64,000 bases of DNA from CADCTB01 sp964479465 (GCA_964479465.1 CAYZMG010000009.1:1-64000); one strand, 5' to 3'; shown: positions 50,807-59,245, counted from the first letter of the stretch. Notes: generated by a model from the letters alone, not told the origin. Made by a program: numbers and translations.

Positions 50807-51663
50807 CCACGGCCCGGACAGTGATGACCATCGCTGCGCTCACCCTGCGCGAGGCATCCCGCCGGCGGGTGGTGCTCGCCCTTACCGGGCTCACCGTCGT
50901 GCTGCTCGTCCTGAGCGGCTGGGGGTTCTCGCGTGTCGCCGCGGAGGCGGGCGGCACCACGCTCACCAGCGGCGAGGCCCGGCTGACCGCCTCCATCATG
51001 CTGAACCTGGTGATGTTCGGCTTCAGCCTGATCGCCGCGCTCGGCACCGCGTTTCTCGCCGGCCCCACGCTTTCCGGCGAGACCGAGTCGGGCATCGCCC
51101 TCGCCATGCTGGCCCGGCCGATCCGTCGCTCCGCGGTGCTGCTGGGCAAGTGGCTGGGGCTGGTGGCGTTCGGCACGGGCTTCGTCGTCCTCGCCGGCCT
51201 GGCCCAGTGCATCGTCGTGCACCTGGCGGTGGACTACTGGCCACCGCAGCCGGTGGCCGCCCTCGCTTTCCTCGCGGCGCAAACCACCGTGCTGCTGACC
51301 CTCGCCCTGCTGCTGTCGACCGCGATCTCGCCCATGGCCTCTGGCGTCGTCGCCGTCGGCCTGTTCGGCGCCACCTGGATCGCCGGGGTCGTCGGCGCCA
51401 TCGGTGGCTCTCTCGGCAACCCCGCCGTGGCGCGGGTCGGCACCGTCTCCCGCATGCTCCTACCCACCGACGGCCTGTGGCGTGGGGCGATGCGCGCCTT
51501 TCAGGATCCGACGGCACTCCTCGAGATGGGCGGGTCGGACGCCGAGGCCTTCCCGTTCCTGAGCGCATCGCCCCTGACGGTCACCTACCTCGTGTGGGCC
51601 GCAGTGTGGGTGGCGATGATCTGGGGACTGGCCGCGGCGTCCTTCCAACGCAAGGACCTGTAG
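50803..51663 (+). CDS. ABC-2 type permease
   Basis: 286 residues, about six transmembrane helices, ABC-2 family layout: TIAALTLREASRRRVVLALT at the N-terminus, then ARPIRRSAVLLGKWLGLVAF and a C-terminal LVWAAVWVAMIWGLAAASFQ. Coupled to the ATPase by GTGA. Substrate unknown. Confidence 0.88.
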   Translation: MTTARTVMTIAALTLREASRRRVVLALTGLTVVLLVLSGWGFSRVAAEAGGTTLTSGEARLTASIMLNLVMFGFSLIAALGTAFLAGPTLSGETESGIALAMLARPIRRSAVLLGKWLGLVAFGTGFVVLAGLAQCIVVHLAVDYWPPQPVAALAFLAAQTTVLLTLALLLSTAISPMASGVVAVGLFGATWIAGVVGAIGGSLGNPAVARVGTVSRMLLPTDGLWRGAMRAFQDPTALLEMGGSDAEAFPFLSASPLTVTYLVWAAVWVAMIWGLAAASFQRKDL

Positions 51664-51697
51664 CCGGCCGCTGGGCCACTTCGGCGACCCGACCCGG

Positions 51698-51703
51698 TAC
51701 CGT
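51698..51703 (+). promoter_or_regulatory. Leaderless-type -10 element TACCGT
   Basis: TACCGT, seven bases, GTG 51711, the first gene of the GAF/MinD-like/patatin triad. Confidence 0.5.
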
Positions 51704-51710
51704 CTTGGCG

Positions 51711-53123
51711 GTGAAGCACCCCTCCCAGTCAGCGCCGGCCGTGGGCCGCCGTGGGCGCGGGGGCGCGCCCGAGGTCGAGGCGACCCGCCAGCTGCGGACG
51801 GTGCGGAACCTCGCCACCATCCGGTGGTTGGCGATCGTGTGGGCGGCGATCCAGGTCTTCACCTTCTACCTGCCCTACCCGGCGGGTGTGCTGCCTTGGG
51901 CCGTCGCCGCCGTCTGCGTGCTGGCGGTCGGCAACACCGCCGTCTGGCTTCGTCTTGGGCGGGCCCGGACCGCAGCGGCAGTCCGCACGCTCGCCCTCGC
52001 CTCCGTGCTGGTGGACGGGGTCGCCATCGTGATGCTCGTGTACGTGTACACCTTCGACCCGGACACCGCCATCTGGGCCACCCTGTACATCGTCCCCCTC
52101 GGCGCCGCCGCTCTGTTCCAGCTGCGGGGTGCCCTCTGGACCATGAGCGCCGTCACCGTCCTGTACGCCGTGCGCGAGGTGTACGGGCACCTGGCCTTCG
52201 ACAACGAGCTGCTGCCCGTGTCCATCACGTTCCGGATGGGGGTCGGGTTCATCATCTCCGGGTTCGCCGGCGCCATGGCCTCGGGGCTGGTCTCCCGCCT
52301 CCGCGAGCTCAGCGCGCTGAACCGCATCACCCGGACAGTCGCCGACGAGCGCGAGCTGTCCAGGGCGCTCGACGGGGTGACGAGCGAGATGCTGGACGTC
52401 TTCGACGTGCGGAGCGCAGCCATCGCGCTGATCCCGCCCCAGACAGGGGACATGTCGGTCATGGCCGAGCGTTCGATCGACGGCGCCGAGGTCCTGGGCC
52501 TCCCCGGCCGACGGTTCGCCATCGACGACAGCCCTGCGCTCCAGGAGCTCATCCAGGCCCGCGCCCCCGTGTTCGTGGACGGCCCGGATGCCCCGGGAGC
52601 CGGCGCCGAGCTCGCCGCCGTGATGCGGGCGCGGGAGGGTCGGGGGTTGCTGATCGTCCCCCTCCACGTCCGCAGCGAGACGATCGGGGCCATCCTGCTC
52701 GAGTCCTCGGCGCCGGAGCGTCGATTCACGGCCGCCGAGATATCCCTGGCGGAAACCGTCGCCGGCCAGATCGCCGGCGCCATCCAGAACGCCCAGCTCT
52801 TCGACGAGATGGTCGAATACGTCGAGCAGGTGAGCCGGGTCACCGCCGCGGCCAGTGCCGTCGAGTCCGGCGCGTTCAGGGCCGAGAGCCTCGACCAGGT
52901 CGGCCAGCGCTCCGATGCGCTCGGGCAGCTGGCGCGGGTGTTCCAAGGGATGGCCAAGGAGGTGGCGGCAAGGGAGCAGCGACTCCGCAGGGAGGTGCAG
53001 CAGTTGAAGATCGAGATCGACGATGTGCGCGCCGCCCGCCAGGTCTCCGAGATCACCGAGTCCGAGTACTTTCGCCGGCTACAGCAGAAGGTCGACGAGC
53101 TCCGAATCGAGACCAGCAGGTAA
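51711..53123 (+). CDS. Membrane GAF sensor with C-terminal coiled coil (triad gene 1)
   Basis: 470 residues. About six transmembrane helices (about 35-200) are followed by a short helical linker (SRLRELSALNRITRTVADER), a GAF domain (about 220-365; FAIDDSPALQELIQARAPVF) and a 100-residue coiled coil ending VQQLKIEIDDVRAARQVSEI then TESEYFRRLQQKVDELR. The last block resembles one seen at the ends of bacterial cyclase-type and HAMP proteins, but there is no cyclase, kinase or phosphatase domain, so the coiled coil is the only visible output. The next gene, a MinD-like ATPase, starts two bases after the stop and is the likely partner. Confidence 0.85.
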   Translation: MKHPSQSAPAVGRRGRGGAPEVEATRQLRTVRNLATIRWLAIVWAAIQVFTFYLPYPAGVLPWAVAAVCVLAVGNTAVWLRLGRARTAAAVRTLALASVLVDGVAIVMLVYVYTFDPDTAIWATLYIVPLGAAALFQLRGALWTMSAVTVLYAVREVYGHLAFDNELLPVSITFRMGVGFIISGFAGAMASGLVSRLRELSALNRITRTVADERELSRALDGVTSEMLDVFDVRSAAIALIPPQTGDMSVMAERSIDGAEVLGLPGRRFAIDDSPALQELIQARAPVFVDGPDAPGAGAELAAVMRAREGRGLLIVPLHVRSETIGAILLESSAPERRFTAAEISLAETVAGQIAGAIQNAQLFDEMVEYVEQVSRVTAAASAVESGAFRAESLDQVGQRSDALGQLARVFQGMAKEVAAREQRLRREVQQLKIEIDDVRAARQVSEITESEYFRRLQQKVDELRIETSR

Positions 53124-53125
53124 GC

Positions 53126-53866
53126 GTGATCATCTCCATCCACTCCTTCCGGGGCGGCACCGGCAAGTCGAACACCACCGCCAACGTGGCTGCGGTCCTG
53201 GCCGGCGAGGGACGTCACGTCGCCGTCGTCGACACCGACGTGCAGTCGCCGGGCATCCACGTGCTCTTCGGAGTCGATCAGGACGGCCTCGACGGCACCC
53301 TGAACGACTACCTGTGGAACAAGCGAAACATCAAGGACGCCGCTCACGACGTCACCCCCGCCGGCCTCCCGGGCCGGATCTGGCTGATCCCCGCCAGCAT
53401 CAGGCCCCACGACATCGCCCGGGTGATGCACGAGGGGTACGACGTCGGTCTGCTGAACGCCGGTTTCCGCCAGCTCATCCGGGAGCTCTCCCTCGACGCC
53501 CTCATCCTCGACACCCACCCCGGCCTGGGCGAGGAGACGCTGCTCTCGATCGCCATGTCGAACGCGGTCGCCATCCTCCTCCGCCCCGACAAGCAGGACT
53601 TCGAGGGGACGAAGGTGACCGTCAGCGTCGCCCGCAAGCTGCGGGTCCCGAAGATGGTCCTCGTGGTGAACAACACACCGCCGATGTTCGACCTCGACGA
53701 GGTACGCGGGCGGGTCGAGCGGGCCTATGACTGCGAGGTCGCCGCCGTGCTCCCCCATTCGACGGAGATGATGGAGCTCTCGAGCGCGGGGATCTTCGCC
53801 CTGGCCAACCCCGACCATGTCCTGACCGGGCTCTACCGCCAGGTCGCCCGCTCCCTCATGTCCTGA
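53126..53866 (+). CDS. MinD/ParA-type ATPase (triad gene 2)
   Basis: 246 residues from GTG 53126. The deviant Walker A reads FRGGTGKSNTTANVA: the family's signature lysine (KGGxGKT) is arginine. It continues VAVVDTDVQSPGIHVLFG, LILDTHPGLGEETLLSIA and LVVNNTPPMFDLDEV. The ATG/GTG gives a start at the very first beta strand, so there is no N-terminal partner-binding extension. Such ATPases dimerise with ATP on a membrane or nucleoid and position a cargo. No parB or minCE gene is nearby; the neighbouring sensor and lipase are the plausible activator and cargo. Confidence 0.9.
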   Translation: MIISIHSFRGGTGKSNTTANVAAVLAGEGRHVAVVDTDVQSPGIHVLFGVDQDGLDGTLNDYLWNKRNIKDAAHDVTPAGLPGRIWLIPASIRPHDIARVMHEGYDVGLLNAGFRQLIRELSLDALILDTHPGLGEETLLSIAMSNAVAILLRPDKQDFEGTKVTVSVARKLRVPKMVLVVNNTPPMFDLDEVRGRVERAYDCEVAAVLPHSTEMMELSSAGIFALANPDHVLTGLYRQVARSLMS

Positions 53867-53873
53867 GAGACCG

Positions 53874-55853
53874 ATGACATCGGAAGAGTTCGGAGCGCCC
53901 GAGGGCGGCGACGCTGAGGATCTGCTGGACCCCCGCCAGTTGCTCGCCGGGCGGACGCGGCGACGAGCGCCCCATCTGCTCTTTTTGCTGGAGAGCTGGT
54001 CCGATCGCCCCGGAGACGACGTCTTTGAGCTGCTCGAGTCCACCGAGGTGTTCGCAGGGATGACCAGGGACCAGCTCGGCGACATGCTCCCCCTCCTAGA
54101 GCCCCTCCACGTGCCCGCCGGCGAGGTGGTCGTGGCCGAGGGTGATCCCACGACCAGCATCCACATCGTCGCCTACGGACGCCTCCGGGTGTTCCGCCAG
54201 GACGACGGTCGCGAGTTCGTGATCGGCGAGGTCGGCCCGGGAGACACCGTCGGTGAGAGGGAGGTTCTCACCGGTACCGCAAGCGTGGCCTCGGTTCGGG
54301 CGGCCCGCGACTCGTTGCTTCTCCGCCTGTCACCGGAGGCGTTGGAGCGCATCACCGAGTGGCATCCCGGCGTGCCCCTGCGGATGGCCAAGCGCCTGCT
54401 GCGCCGCTGGGCCGGCGGCCACGTTCTGCCGGCGCGGTCGGTGGAGAAGGTCAGGACGATCGCCGTGGTGCCCGCCGGCGGGGAGCCGGTACCTGCCGGG
54501 TTCGTCGGGGATCTGCTCGAGGCGCTGGGATCGCTCGGCTCGGTCCATCACGTCTCGAGCCGCTCTATCGACGCAGAACTGGGCGAAGGTACCTCCGAGA
54601 TCCCCATGCAGGACGCCCGCAACGGACGGATCGTCGAATGGCTGCAACGGACCGAACGAGCCCATGGCGCCGTCCTGTACGAAGCCGACCCGGCGCCGAC
54701 CGCTTGGACGACACGCTGCCTCCGCCAGGCCGACCGGGTCGTGCGGGTCGCTCGTGCCGGGGCGCCGGCCGGCCTGAACGCCATCGAGCAACAGCTCGCC
54801 CCCGGCAGCCCGTCCACGGCAGCACGCCAGGAGCTCGTCCTGCTCCACGACAGGGCGGGCGTGCCGACCGGCACCGCTCGCTGGCTGGCGGCTCGCCCCA
54901 TCGACGCCCACCACCATGTTCTGGTCGGAGAGGCGGCACACTACCGCCGGCTGGCGCGACTGGTGTCGGGACGAGCCGTCGGCGTCGTCCTCGGCGGCGG
55001 CGGGGCGCGTGGGGCCTCCCATCTCGGCGTCATCCGGGCCCTCGAGGAGGCCGGCATTCCGATCGACGTGGTCGGCGGGACGAGCATCGGCTCGGTGGCC
55101 GCCTTCATGTACGCCATGGGATGGGACCACGAGAAGCGAATGGAGAAGCTTCCGCTCTTCTTCTCGAGACCGCTGATCCTCCAGCCCACGATCCCGCTGG
55201 TGTCGCTCTCCTCGGGCCGGCGCCTGATGCGGCTGATCCAGGACGAGACCGAACGGCGGTCGGTCGAGGATCTGTGGATCCGCTTCTTCTCGGTCTCGAC
55301 CAACCTCTCCCAGGCGACGCAGGTCGTCCACCGGACCGGCGCGATCGCAACTGCGCTACGGGCGAGCGTCTCGTTGCCCGGCATCCTTCCCCCGATACGG
55401 CACGGGAACGACCTGCTCGTCGATGGCGGGCTGTTGAACAACCTGCCCGTCGACGTCATGCAGGATGTTCTGGGGGGCGGTCGGATCATCGCGGTGGACC
55501 TCCGGCGCCGGGTGGAGTTCACCATGCAGGCCGCCGTCGGTCCCACGCTCTCGGGATGGCAGGTTCTGCGCCGGCGGGCGCGCCGGGGGCCGGAGCCGTT
55601 CGACCCGCCGGGTATCGCCACCATCCTGGCCCGGTCGGTCGAACTGGCCGGTCTCATCAACGACCGGGCCGTGCTCGATCGCCCCGGGCTCGACCTCTAC
55701 CTGACCCCGCCGGGAGGTGGGATCGGCCTGCTCGACTTCGACGCCGCACCACTGCTGGTCGAGGAGGCGTACCACTACACCCGCGAACGGCTCTCCGAAC
55801 TGGAGGACAGCGCTTTGCGGAACCTGACGGCCGGCGTGGCGAGGGACGTATGA
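53874..55853 (+). CDS. Cyclic-nucleotide-domain patatin-like phospholipase (triad gene 3)
   Basis: 659 residues. A cyclic-nucleotide-binding fold (about 45-165; VAEGDPTTSIHIVAYGRLRV) is followed by a Rossmann-like linker (about 190-330) and a patatin lipase (about 360-560) with oxyanion loop VLGGGGARGASHLG, nucleophile elbow GGTSIGS and catalytic VDGGLLNN. The architecture matches bacterial NTE/RssA-like lysophospholipases. The phosphate-binding cassette reads GEREVLTGTASVASVRA, lacking the Arg of the usual R-[ST]-A, so it may not bind cAMP/cGMP. Seven bases after the MinD-like gene. Confidence 0.9.
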   Translation: MTSEEFGAPEGGDAEDLLDPRQLLAGRTRRRAPHLLFLLESWSDRPGDDVFELLESTEVFAGMTRDQLGDMLPLLEPLHVPAGEVVVAEGDPTTSIHIVAYGRLRVFRQDDGREFVIGEVGPGDTVGEREVLTGTASVASVRAARDSLLLRLSPEALERITEWHPGVPLRMAKRLLRRWAGGHVLPARSVEKVRTIAVVPAGGEPVPAGFVGDLLEALGSLGSVHHVSSRSIDAELGEGTSEIPMQDARNGRIVEWLQRTERAHGAVLYEADPAPTAWTTRCLRQADRVVRVARAGAPAGLNAIEQQLAPGSPSTAARQELVLLHDRAGVPTGTARWLAARPIDAHHHVLVGEAAHYRRLARLVSGRAVGVVLGGGGARGASHLGVIRALEEAGIPIDVVGGTSIGSVAAFMYAMGWDHEKRMEKLPLFFSRPLILQPTIPLVSLSSGRRLMRLIQDETERRSVEDLWIRFFSVSTNLSQATQVVHRTGAIATALRASVSLPGILPPIRHGNDLLVDGGLLNNLPVDVMQDVLGGGRIIAVDLRRRVEFTMQAAVGPTLSGWQVLRRRARRGPEPFDPPGIATILARSVELAGLINDRAVLDRPGLDLYLTPPGGGIGLLDFDAAPLLVEEAYHYTRERLSELEDSALRNLTAGVARDV

Positions 55854-55865
55854 CGCCGCCGGCGG

Positions 55866-55871
55866 TAGCGT
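55866..55871 (+). promoter_or_regulatory. Leaderless-type -10 element TAGCGT
   Basis: TAGCGT, seven bases, GTG 55879 of the truncated haemoglobin gene, which is therefore probably transcribed independently of the triad. Confidence 0.5.
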
Positions 55872-55878
55872 CGACCGC

Positions 55879-56274
55879 GTGAGTGAGGGATTCGAGGGCA
55901 GCGTCTACGAAGCAGTCGGCGGCCGGCCGTTCTTCGACGACCTCGTCGACGGCTTCTACGCCGGGGTGAGCGCCGACCGCCTGCTCCGCCCCATGTACCC
56001 GGAAAACCTCGCCGAGTCCCGGCGCCACCTGGCCGGGTTCCTCACCCAGTACTGGGGCGGGCCCACTACCTACAGCGACGAGCGGGGCCACCCCCGCCTG
56101 CGCATGCGCCACGCGCCTTTCGCCATCGGCGAGGCGGAGCGGGACGCCTGGTTGCACCACATGCTCGGGTCCCTGGACGCAGTGGCCGCCGCCCGCGCCA
56201 CGCCCGAGGGCGAGGTGGCCCGCATCCGGGCCTACCTCACCGACGTGGCGGATTTCCTGGTCAATGCCCGCTGA
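55879..56274 (+). CDS. Truncated haemoglobin, group II (GlbO-like)
   Basis: 131 residues, typical of 2-on-2 globins. Visible are VYEAVGGRPFFDDLVDGFYA (B-helix Tyr), LAGFLTQYWGGP, proximal His in RLRMRHAPFAIGEAERDAW and the group II Trp of the G helix in that same block. Binds O2 and NO at haem; GlbO-type proteins are linked to O2 handling at membranes and peroxide chemistry. Confidence 0.92.
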   Translation: MSEGFEGSVYEAVGGRPFFDDLVDGFYAGVSADRLLRPMYPENLAESRRHLAGFLTQYWGGPTTYSDERGHPRLRMRHAPFAIGEAERDAWLHHMLGSLDAVAAARATPEGEVARIRAYLTDVADFLVNAR

Positions 56275-56317
56275 GGGGTTACAGCCAAGATCGACTCGAC
56301 CCCGGCTCGATTTCGAG

Positions 56318-56343
56318 GGAACCGATTCGGCCTCCGGATAGTC
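56318..56343 (+). promoter_or_regulatory. ECF-type promoter (GGAACC-N17-GTC)
   Basis: GGAACC at 56318-56323, 17-base spacer, GTC at 56341-56343, 26 bases before the sigma gene start. A close match to the general ECF consensus. Confidence 0.6.
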
Positions 56344-56368
56344 ATGTCACCGTGACCAGGGCGAGGGT

Positions 56369-56857
56369 GTGGTGGGACCGCGGGTGAGCCAGCCCTCCGA
56401 CCGTGTCCGGTCACCTCCGCCCACGCTCGAATCGCTCTTCCGGACGCAACGGCTGCCGATGGTCCGCTTAGCCCACCTCATCACCGGTTCGAACGCTCTG
56501 GCCGAGGAGGTCGTGCAGGAGGCGTTCATACGGCTCCAGGGGCACTGGGAACGCGCCGACAACCCCGCCGCCTACCTGCGCACCATTGTCGTCAACCTGT
56601 GCAGGACCCAGGTCCGTCGGCGCGAGTACGAGCGACGGCTTACCCGACCCGCGCCGAGGCCGACCGTCCAACCGGACATCGACGAGACGTGGGCCGCCGT
56701 GTGCCGGCTCCCGTACCGCCAGCGAGCCGCCTTGGCGCTGCGCTTCTACGAGGATTTGGGGGAGGCCGAGATCGCCCGCCTCCTCGGGTGCCGGCCAGGG
56801 ACGGTGAAGTCGACGATCCACCGGGGCCTTTTGCGGCTCAGAGAGGAGCTGTCATGA
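56369..56857 (+). CDS. ECF-type RNA polymerase sigma factor 2 (SigE/RpoE-like)
   Basis: 162 residues. Region 2 RLAHLITGSNALAEEVVQEA then FIRLQGHWERADNPAAYLRT; region 4 RLPYRQRAALALRFYEDLGE then AEIARLLGCRPGTVKSTIHR. Short actinobacterial ECF factor of the 'SigE family' type. GTG 56369 lies just behind the ECF promoter, so it is probably autoregulated. Coupled to the next gene by ATGA. Confidence 0.9.
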   Translation: MVGPRVSQPSDRVRSPPPTLESLFRTQRLPMVRLAHLITGSNALAEEVVQEAFIRLQGHWERADNPAAYLRTIVVNLCRTQVRRREYERRLTRPAPRPTVQPDIDETWAAVCRLPYRQRAALALRFYEDLGEAEIARLLGCRPGTVKSTIHRGLLRLREELS

Positions 56858-57858
56858 ACGATGACCTGAGCGACATTGAGACCCGCCTACGGGCCACCTA
56901 CCGCGCGGTGGCGGCGACGACGGCGCTGGACGTCGAGAATCCGGGCGACGTCGCACTCCCGCCGGGGCCAAGGCGTGCACCTCGTCTCGTCGCCGCGCTG
57001 GCGACCTTGGGTGTGGTCACCACCGTCATCCTGACGCAATGGAACGGACCACCGGTGACGACGCAGGTTGCGACGCAGCCGAGCAGGACAGATGCAGTCG
57101 GCGCAACCAGCACGACGGCAGAGGGGGCCGTCGAGCCGACGTGTGGTTCCCAGCTCCCCCGCCCGCTGGACCTTCCGGATGGCTACCAGGGGCCGCAGCG
57201 CGTCGCCTCCTCGGACCCAGGCCAGTTGATCCTCGAGTGGACGTCGGCGACGGGCAGCATCGTGGCGCGGTGGCCCCCCGATCAGCAGTTCCAGCAGCTC
57301 ATGGGCCAGCCTGCCTCCACCCCGGACGGGCAGCCGAGCGTCGGGGGCTCCGGCACGTTCGAGGGCAGGCAGACCCTGAACGGGGGCTACCGACGGACCA
57401 GCGTCTTCACCCTTCGCAACGTCGCCTCCGAGTGCCGGGGCATCCAGATCGACGTAGAGGACCGCGACGCCGCACAGGTCGACGACGGCATCGCCTGGCT
57501 GTCGAACAGAGGTCTGTTCATCTCCACCGTTCCACTCGTCGTCGCGTCGGAAGCGCGGTCCGGTGCACCTGCTGCGGTCGCCTGCAATGCGCCCGCTGGC
57601 GTGGCCGAACCCCCCAACCGCGGAGGCCGGGTCGGCCCGGGCCCGGCCTTCGCCGCCCCAGCCGATGCGCTCAAGGCCTTCGTGGACGCCGACTCGCCCC
57701 TCAGCCGGAACGGGTACCTGGAGCTCCGGCTCCCCGACGGTTCCATCGCCTACGCCAAGGAGCAGGAGGAGCGGCCAGGATCGTACGTGACCGTCGTCCA
57801 CGTCGTCCCCACCGGCGCCGGCTGGTCGGTGGACCGCTGGGAGGCCAGTGGCTGCTGA
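56854..57858 (+). CDS. Membrane protein paired with sigma factor 2 (candidate anti-sigma)
   Basis: 334 residues. A cytoplasmic N-terminus of about 45 residues (NDDLSDIETRLRATYRAVAA), one transmembrane helix (APRLVAALATLGVVTTVILT, about 47-66) and a 260-residue outside domain containing four scattered cysteines. There is no HxxxCxxC zinc motif, so it is not a ZAS protein; its ATGA coupling to the sigma gene is the main reason to suspect anti-sigma function. The outside domain matches nothing I recognise. Confidence 0.78.
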   Translation: MNDDLSDIETRLRATYRAVAATTALDVENPGDVALPPGPRRAPRLVAALATLGVVTTVILTQWNGPPVTTQVATQPSRTDAVGATSTTAEGAVEPTCGSQLPRPLDLPDGYQGPQRVASSDPGQLILEWTSATGSIVARWPPDQQFQQLMGQPASTPDGQPSVGGSGTFEGRQTLNGGYRRTSVFTLRNVASECRGIQIDVEDRDAAQVDDGIAWLSNRGLFISTVPLVVASEARSGAPAAVACNAPAGVAEPPNRGGRVGPGPAFAAPADALKAFVDADSPLSRNGYLELRLPDGSIAYAKEQEERPGSYVTVVHVVPTGAGWSVDRWEASGC

Positions 57859-57866
57859 CGCCGCGC

Positions 57867-58673
57867 TCAGGATCCGCTGACGGCCGGCATCCCGGCGAGC
57901 ATCATCTCGAGGGCGGCGTGATCGGGGCCGACGAAGGGGTCGGCGGCCGGCGCCATGGCCAGCGAGTCGAGGAAGAGGTCGAGCATGGCGCCGGGAGCGG
58001 GCGGCAGATGGCTGCTGCACACCATGGTCGGCTCAAGCGTCCGCAGCCCGTCGAGGGCGTGGCCGAAGGCGTTGCGATCGACGCGATGCACCCAGGGCGA
58101 GTCGATGGTCGTCCACCGGACCTGCCCGGCCTGCAGCTCGTCAGTGTCGAGTTCGGCAGCGTCCTCGGGGACTGCTGGTAGCAGCGCGCCGAAGCAATCG
58201 GAGCTGAACAGTATTCCGGAGCGGTCGTCCACGAAGCCGGTGGTGATCGGGTTGTCGAAGACGGGCGGCCTCACCGCCGTCAGCCGGCGGTCGCCGACCG
58301 ACACCGACTGGCCGGGGTTGATGAGGTGGACGCGGTCCATCGGCAGCGGTGCCGACGACAGTCCCATGATGCCGAGGCCGAGGAATGACGTGATCACCCG
58401 CAGCTGAGGGTTCGCCTGGAGCAGCGCAGCGAGGGAGCCGATGTGGTCGAAGTCGGTATGGGTCAGCCAGATCCAGCGCAGGTCGGCCGGGTCGATGACC
58501 GACGCCAGCGCGGTCATGAACTCGGGGGCGCCGGCCACGGTGCCGGTGTCGACGAGCACAGGCTCGGTGCCGTGCAGCACGAAGGCGTTGATGGCGATCG
58601 AGCCGAGGGCAGGGATGGCAGCGGTCGTCGAGATCACGTCGACGCCGGGCGTGGCGGTGAAGCACGTGGTCAT
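57867..58673 (-). CDS. MBL-fold metallo-hydrolase
   Basis: 268 residues. The metallo-beta-lactamase fold is evident from AINAFVLHGTEPVLVDTGTV, the metal-binding WLTHTDFDHIGSLAALL (Asp in place of the second His of HxHxDH, a known variant), ILFSSDCFGALLP and CSSHLPPAP. Substrate unknown. ATG 58673 overlaps the SRPBCC stop (ATGA). Convergent with the sigma 2 operon, with eight bases between stops. Confidence 0.88.
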   Translation of the reverse strand: MTTCFTATPGVDVISTTAAIPALGSIAINAFVLHGTEPVLVDTGTVAGAPEFMTALASVIDPADLRWIWLTHTDFDHIGSLAALLQANPQLRVITSFLGLGIMGLSSAPLPMDRVHLINPGQSVSVGDRRLTAVRPPVFDNPITTGFVDDRSGILFSSDCFGALLPAVPEDAAELDTDELQAGQVRWTTIDSPWVHRVDRNAFGHALDGLRTLEPTMVCSSHLPPAPGAMLDLFLDSLAMAPAADPFVGPDHAALEMMLAGMPAVSGS

Positions 58674-59206
58674 GACCGGGCCTCCTCCTGGTTCTCGCGC
58701 TGCGAAGGTGCGCTGCGGTGGTCCGCCTCGGCCGCGGCCTTGAGGCGCTGCAGCGTGGTGCGCATGCCCCTGAGCAACTCCTTGTGGCGGTTGGTGGGGA
58801 CGTCGACGATGCGGGCCCAGGTCGGGATCCATCGCACGTGGTAGGACTCGGTGACTCGTGTGCGGCCGTTCGCCATAGGCTCGAACCGGTAACGCCACTC
58901 GGTCGACTCTCGTCCGCCCTCGTCGGTGATGAAGGCGAACTCACGACCGGGATCGGCCACCAGCACCCGACCGTGGCGTGAGTAGCGGATGCGGCGCCCT
59001 GGCCCCACGGCGTTGTGCCCCATGAACGTGGTGTTCTCCACGGGCACGGTGACGTCGCCCTCCCACTCGACCCGCTCGCACTCCGGGCTCCACTCCCCGA
59101 TGCGGGGCAGGTCGGAGACCATCCCGTAAAGCACGCCGGCGTCGGCCTCGATTTCGAGTTCGACGCTGTCCTCCGTCAACCACCACCGCTGGTTCCTCGG
59201 CGCCAT
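58670..59206 (-). CDS. SRPBCC (START-like) family protein
   Basis: 178 residues. A polyketide-cyclase/dehydrase-type fold: VELEIEADAGVLYGMVSDLP, RIGEWSPECERVEWEGDVTV, EWRYRFEPMANGRTRVTESY and a C-terminal helix KELLRGMRTTLQRLKAAAEA. These form a hydrophobic pocket for lipids or aromatic compounds. AAGGGGAAGGG before ATG 59206. First gene of a two-gene operon with the MBL hydrolase, divergent from TetR. Confidence 0.88.
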   Translation of the reverse strand: MAPRNQRWWLTEDSVELEIEADAGVLYGMVSDLPRIGEWSPECERVEWEGDVTVPVENTTFMGHNAVGPGRRIRYSRHGRVLVADPGREFAFITDEGGRESTEWRYRFEPMANGRTRVTESYHVRWIPTWARIVDVPTNRHKELLRGMRTTLQRLKAAAEADHRSAPSQRENQEEARS

Positions 59207-59245
59207 CAGCCCTTCCCCTTTCGTGCTCCCGTGCGACACCGGGTA

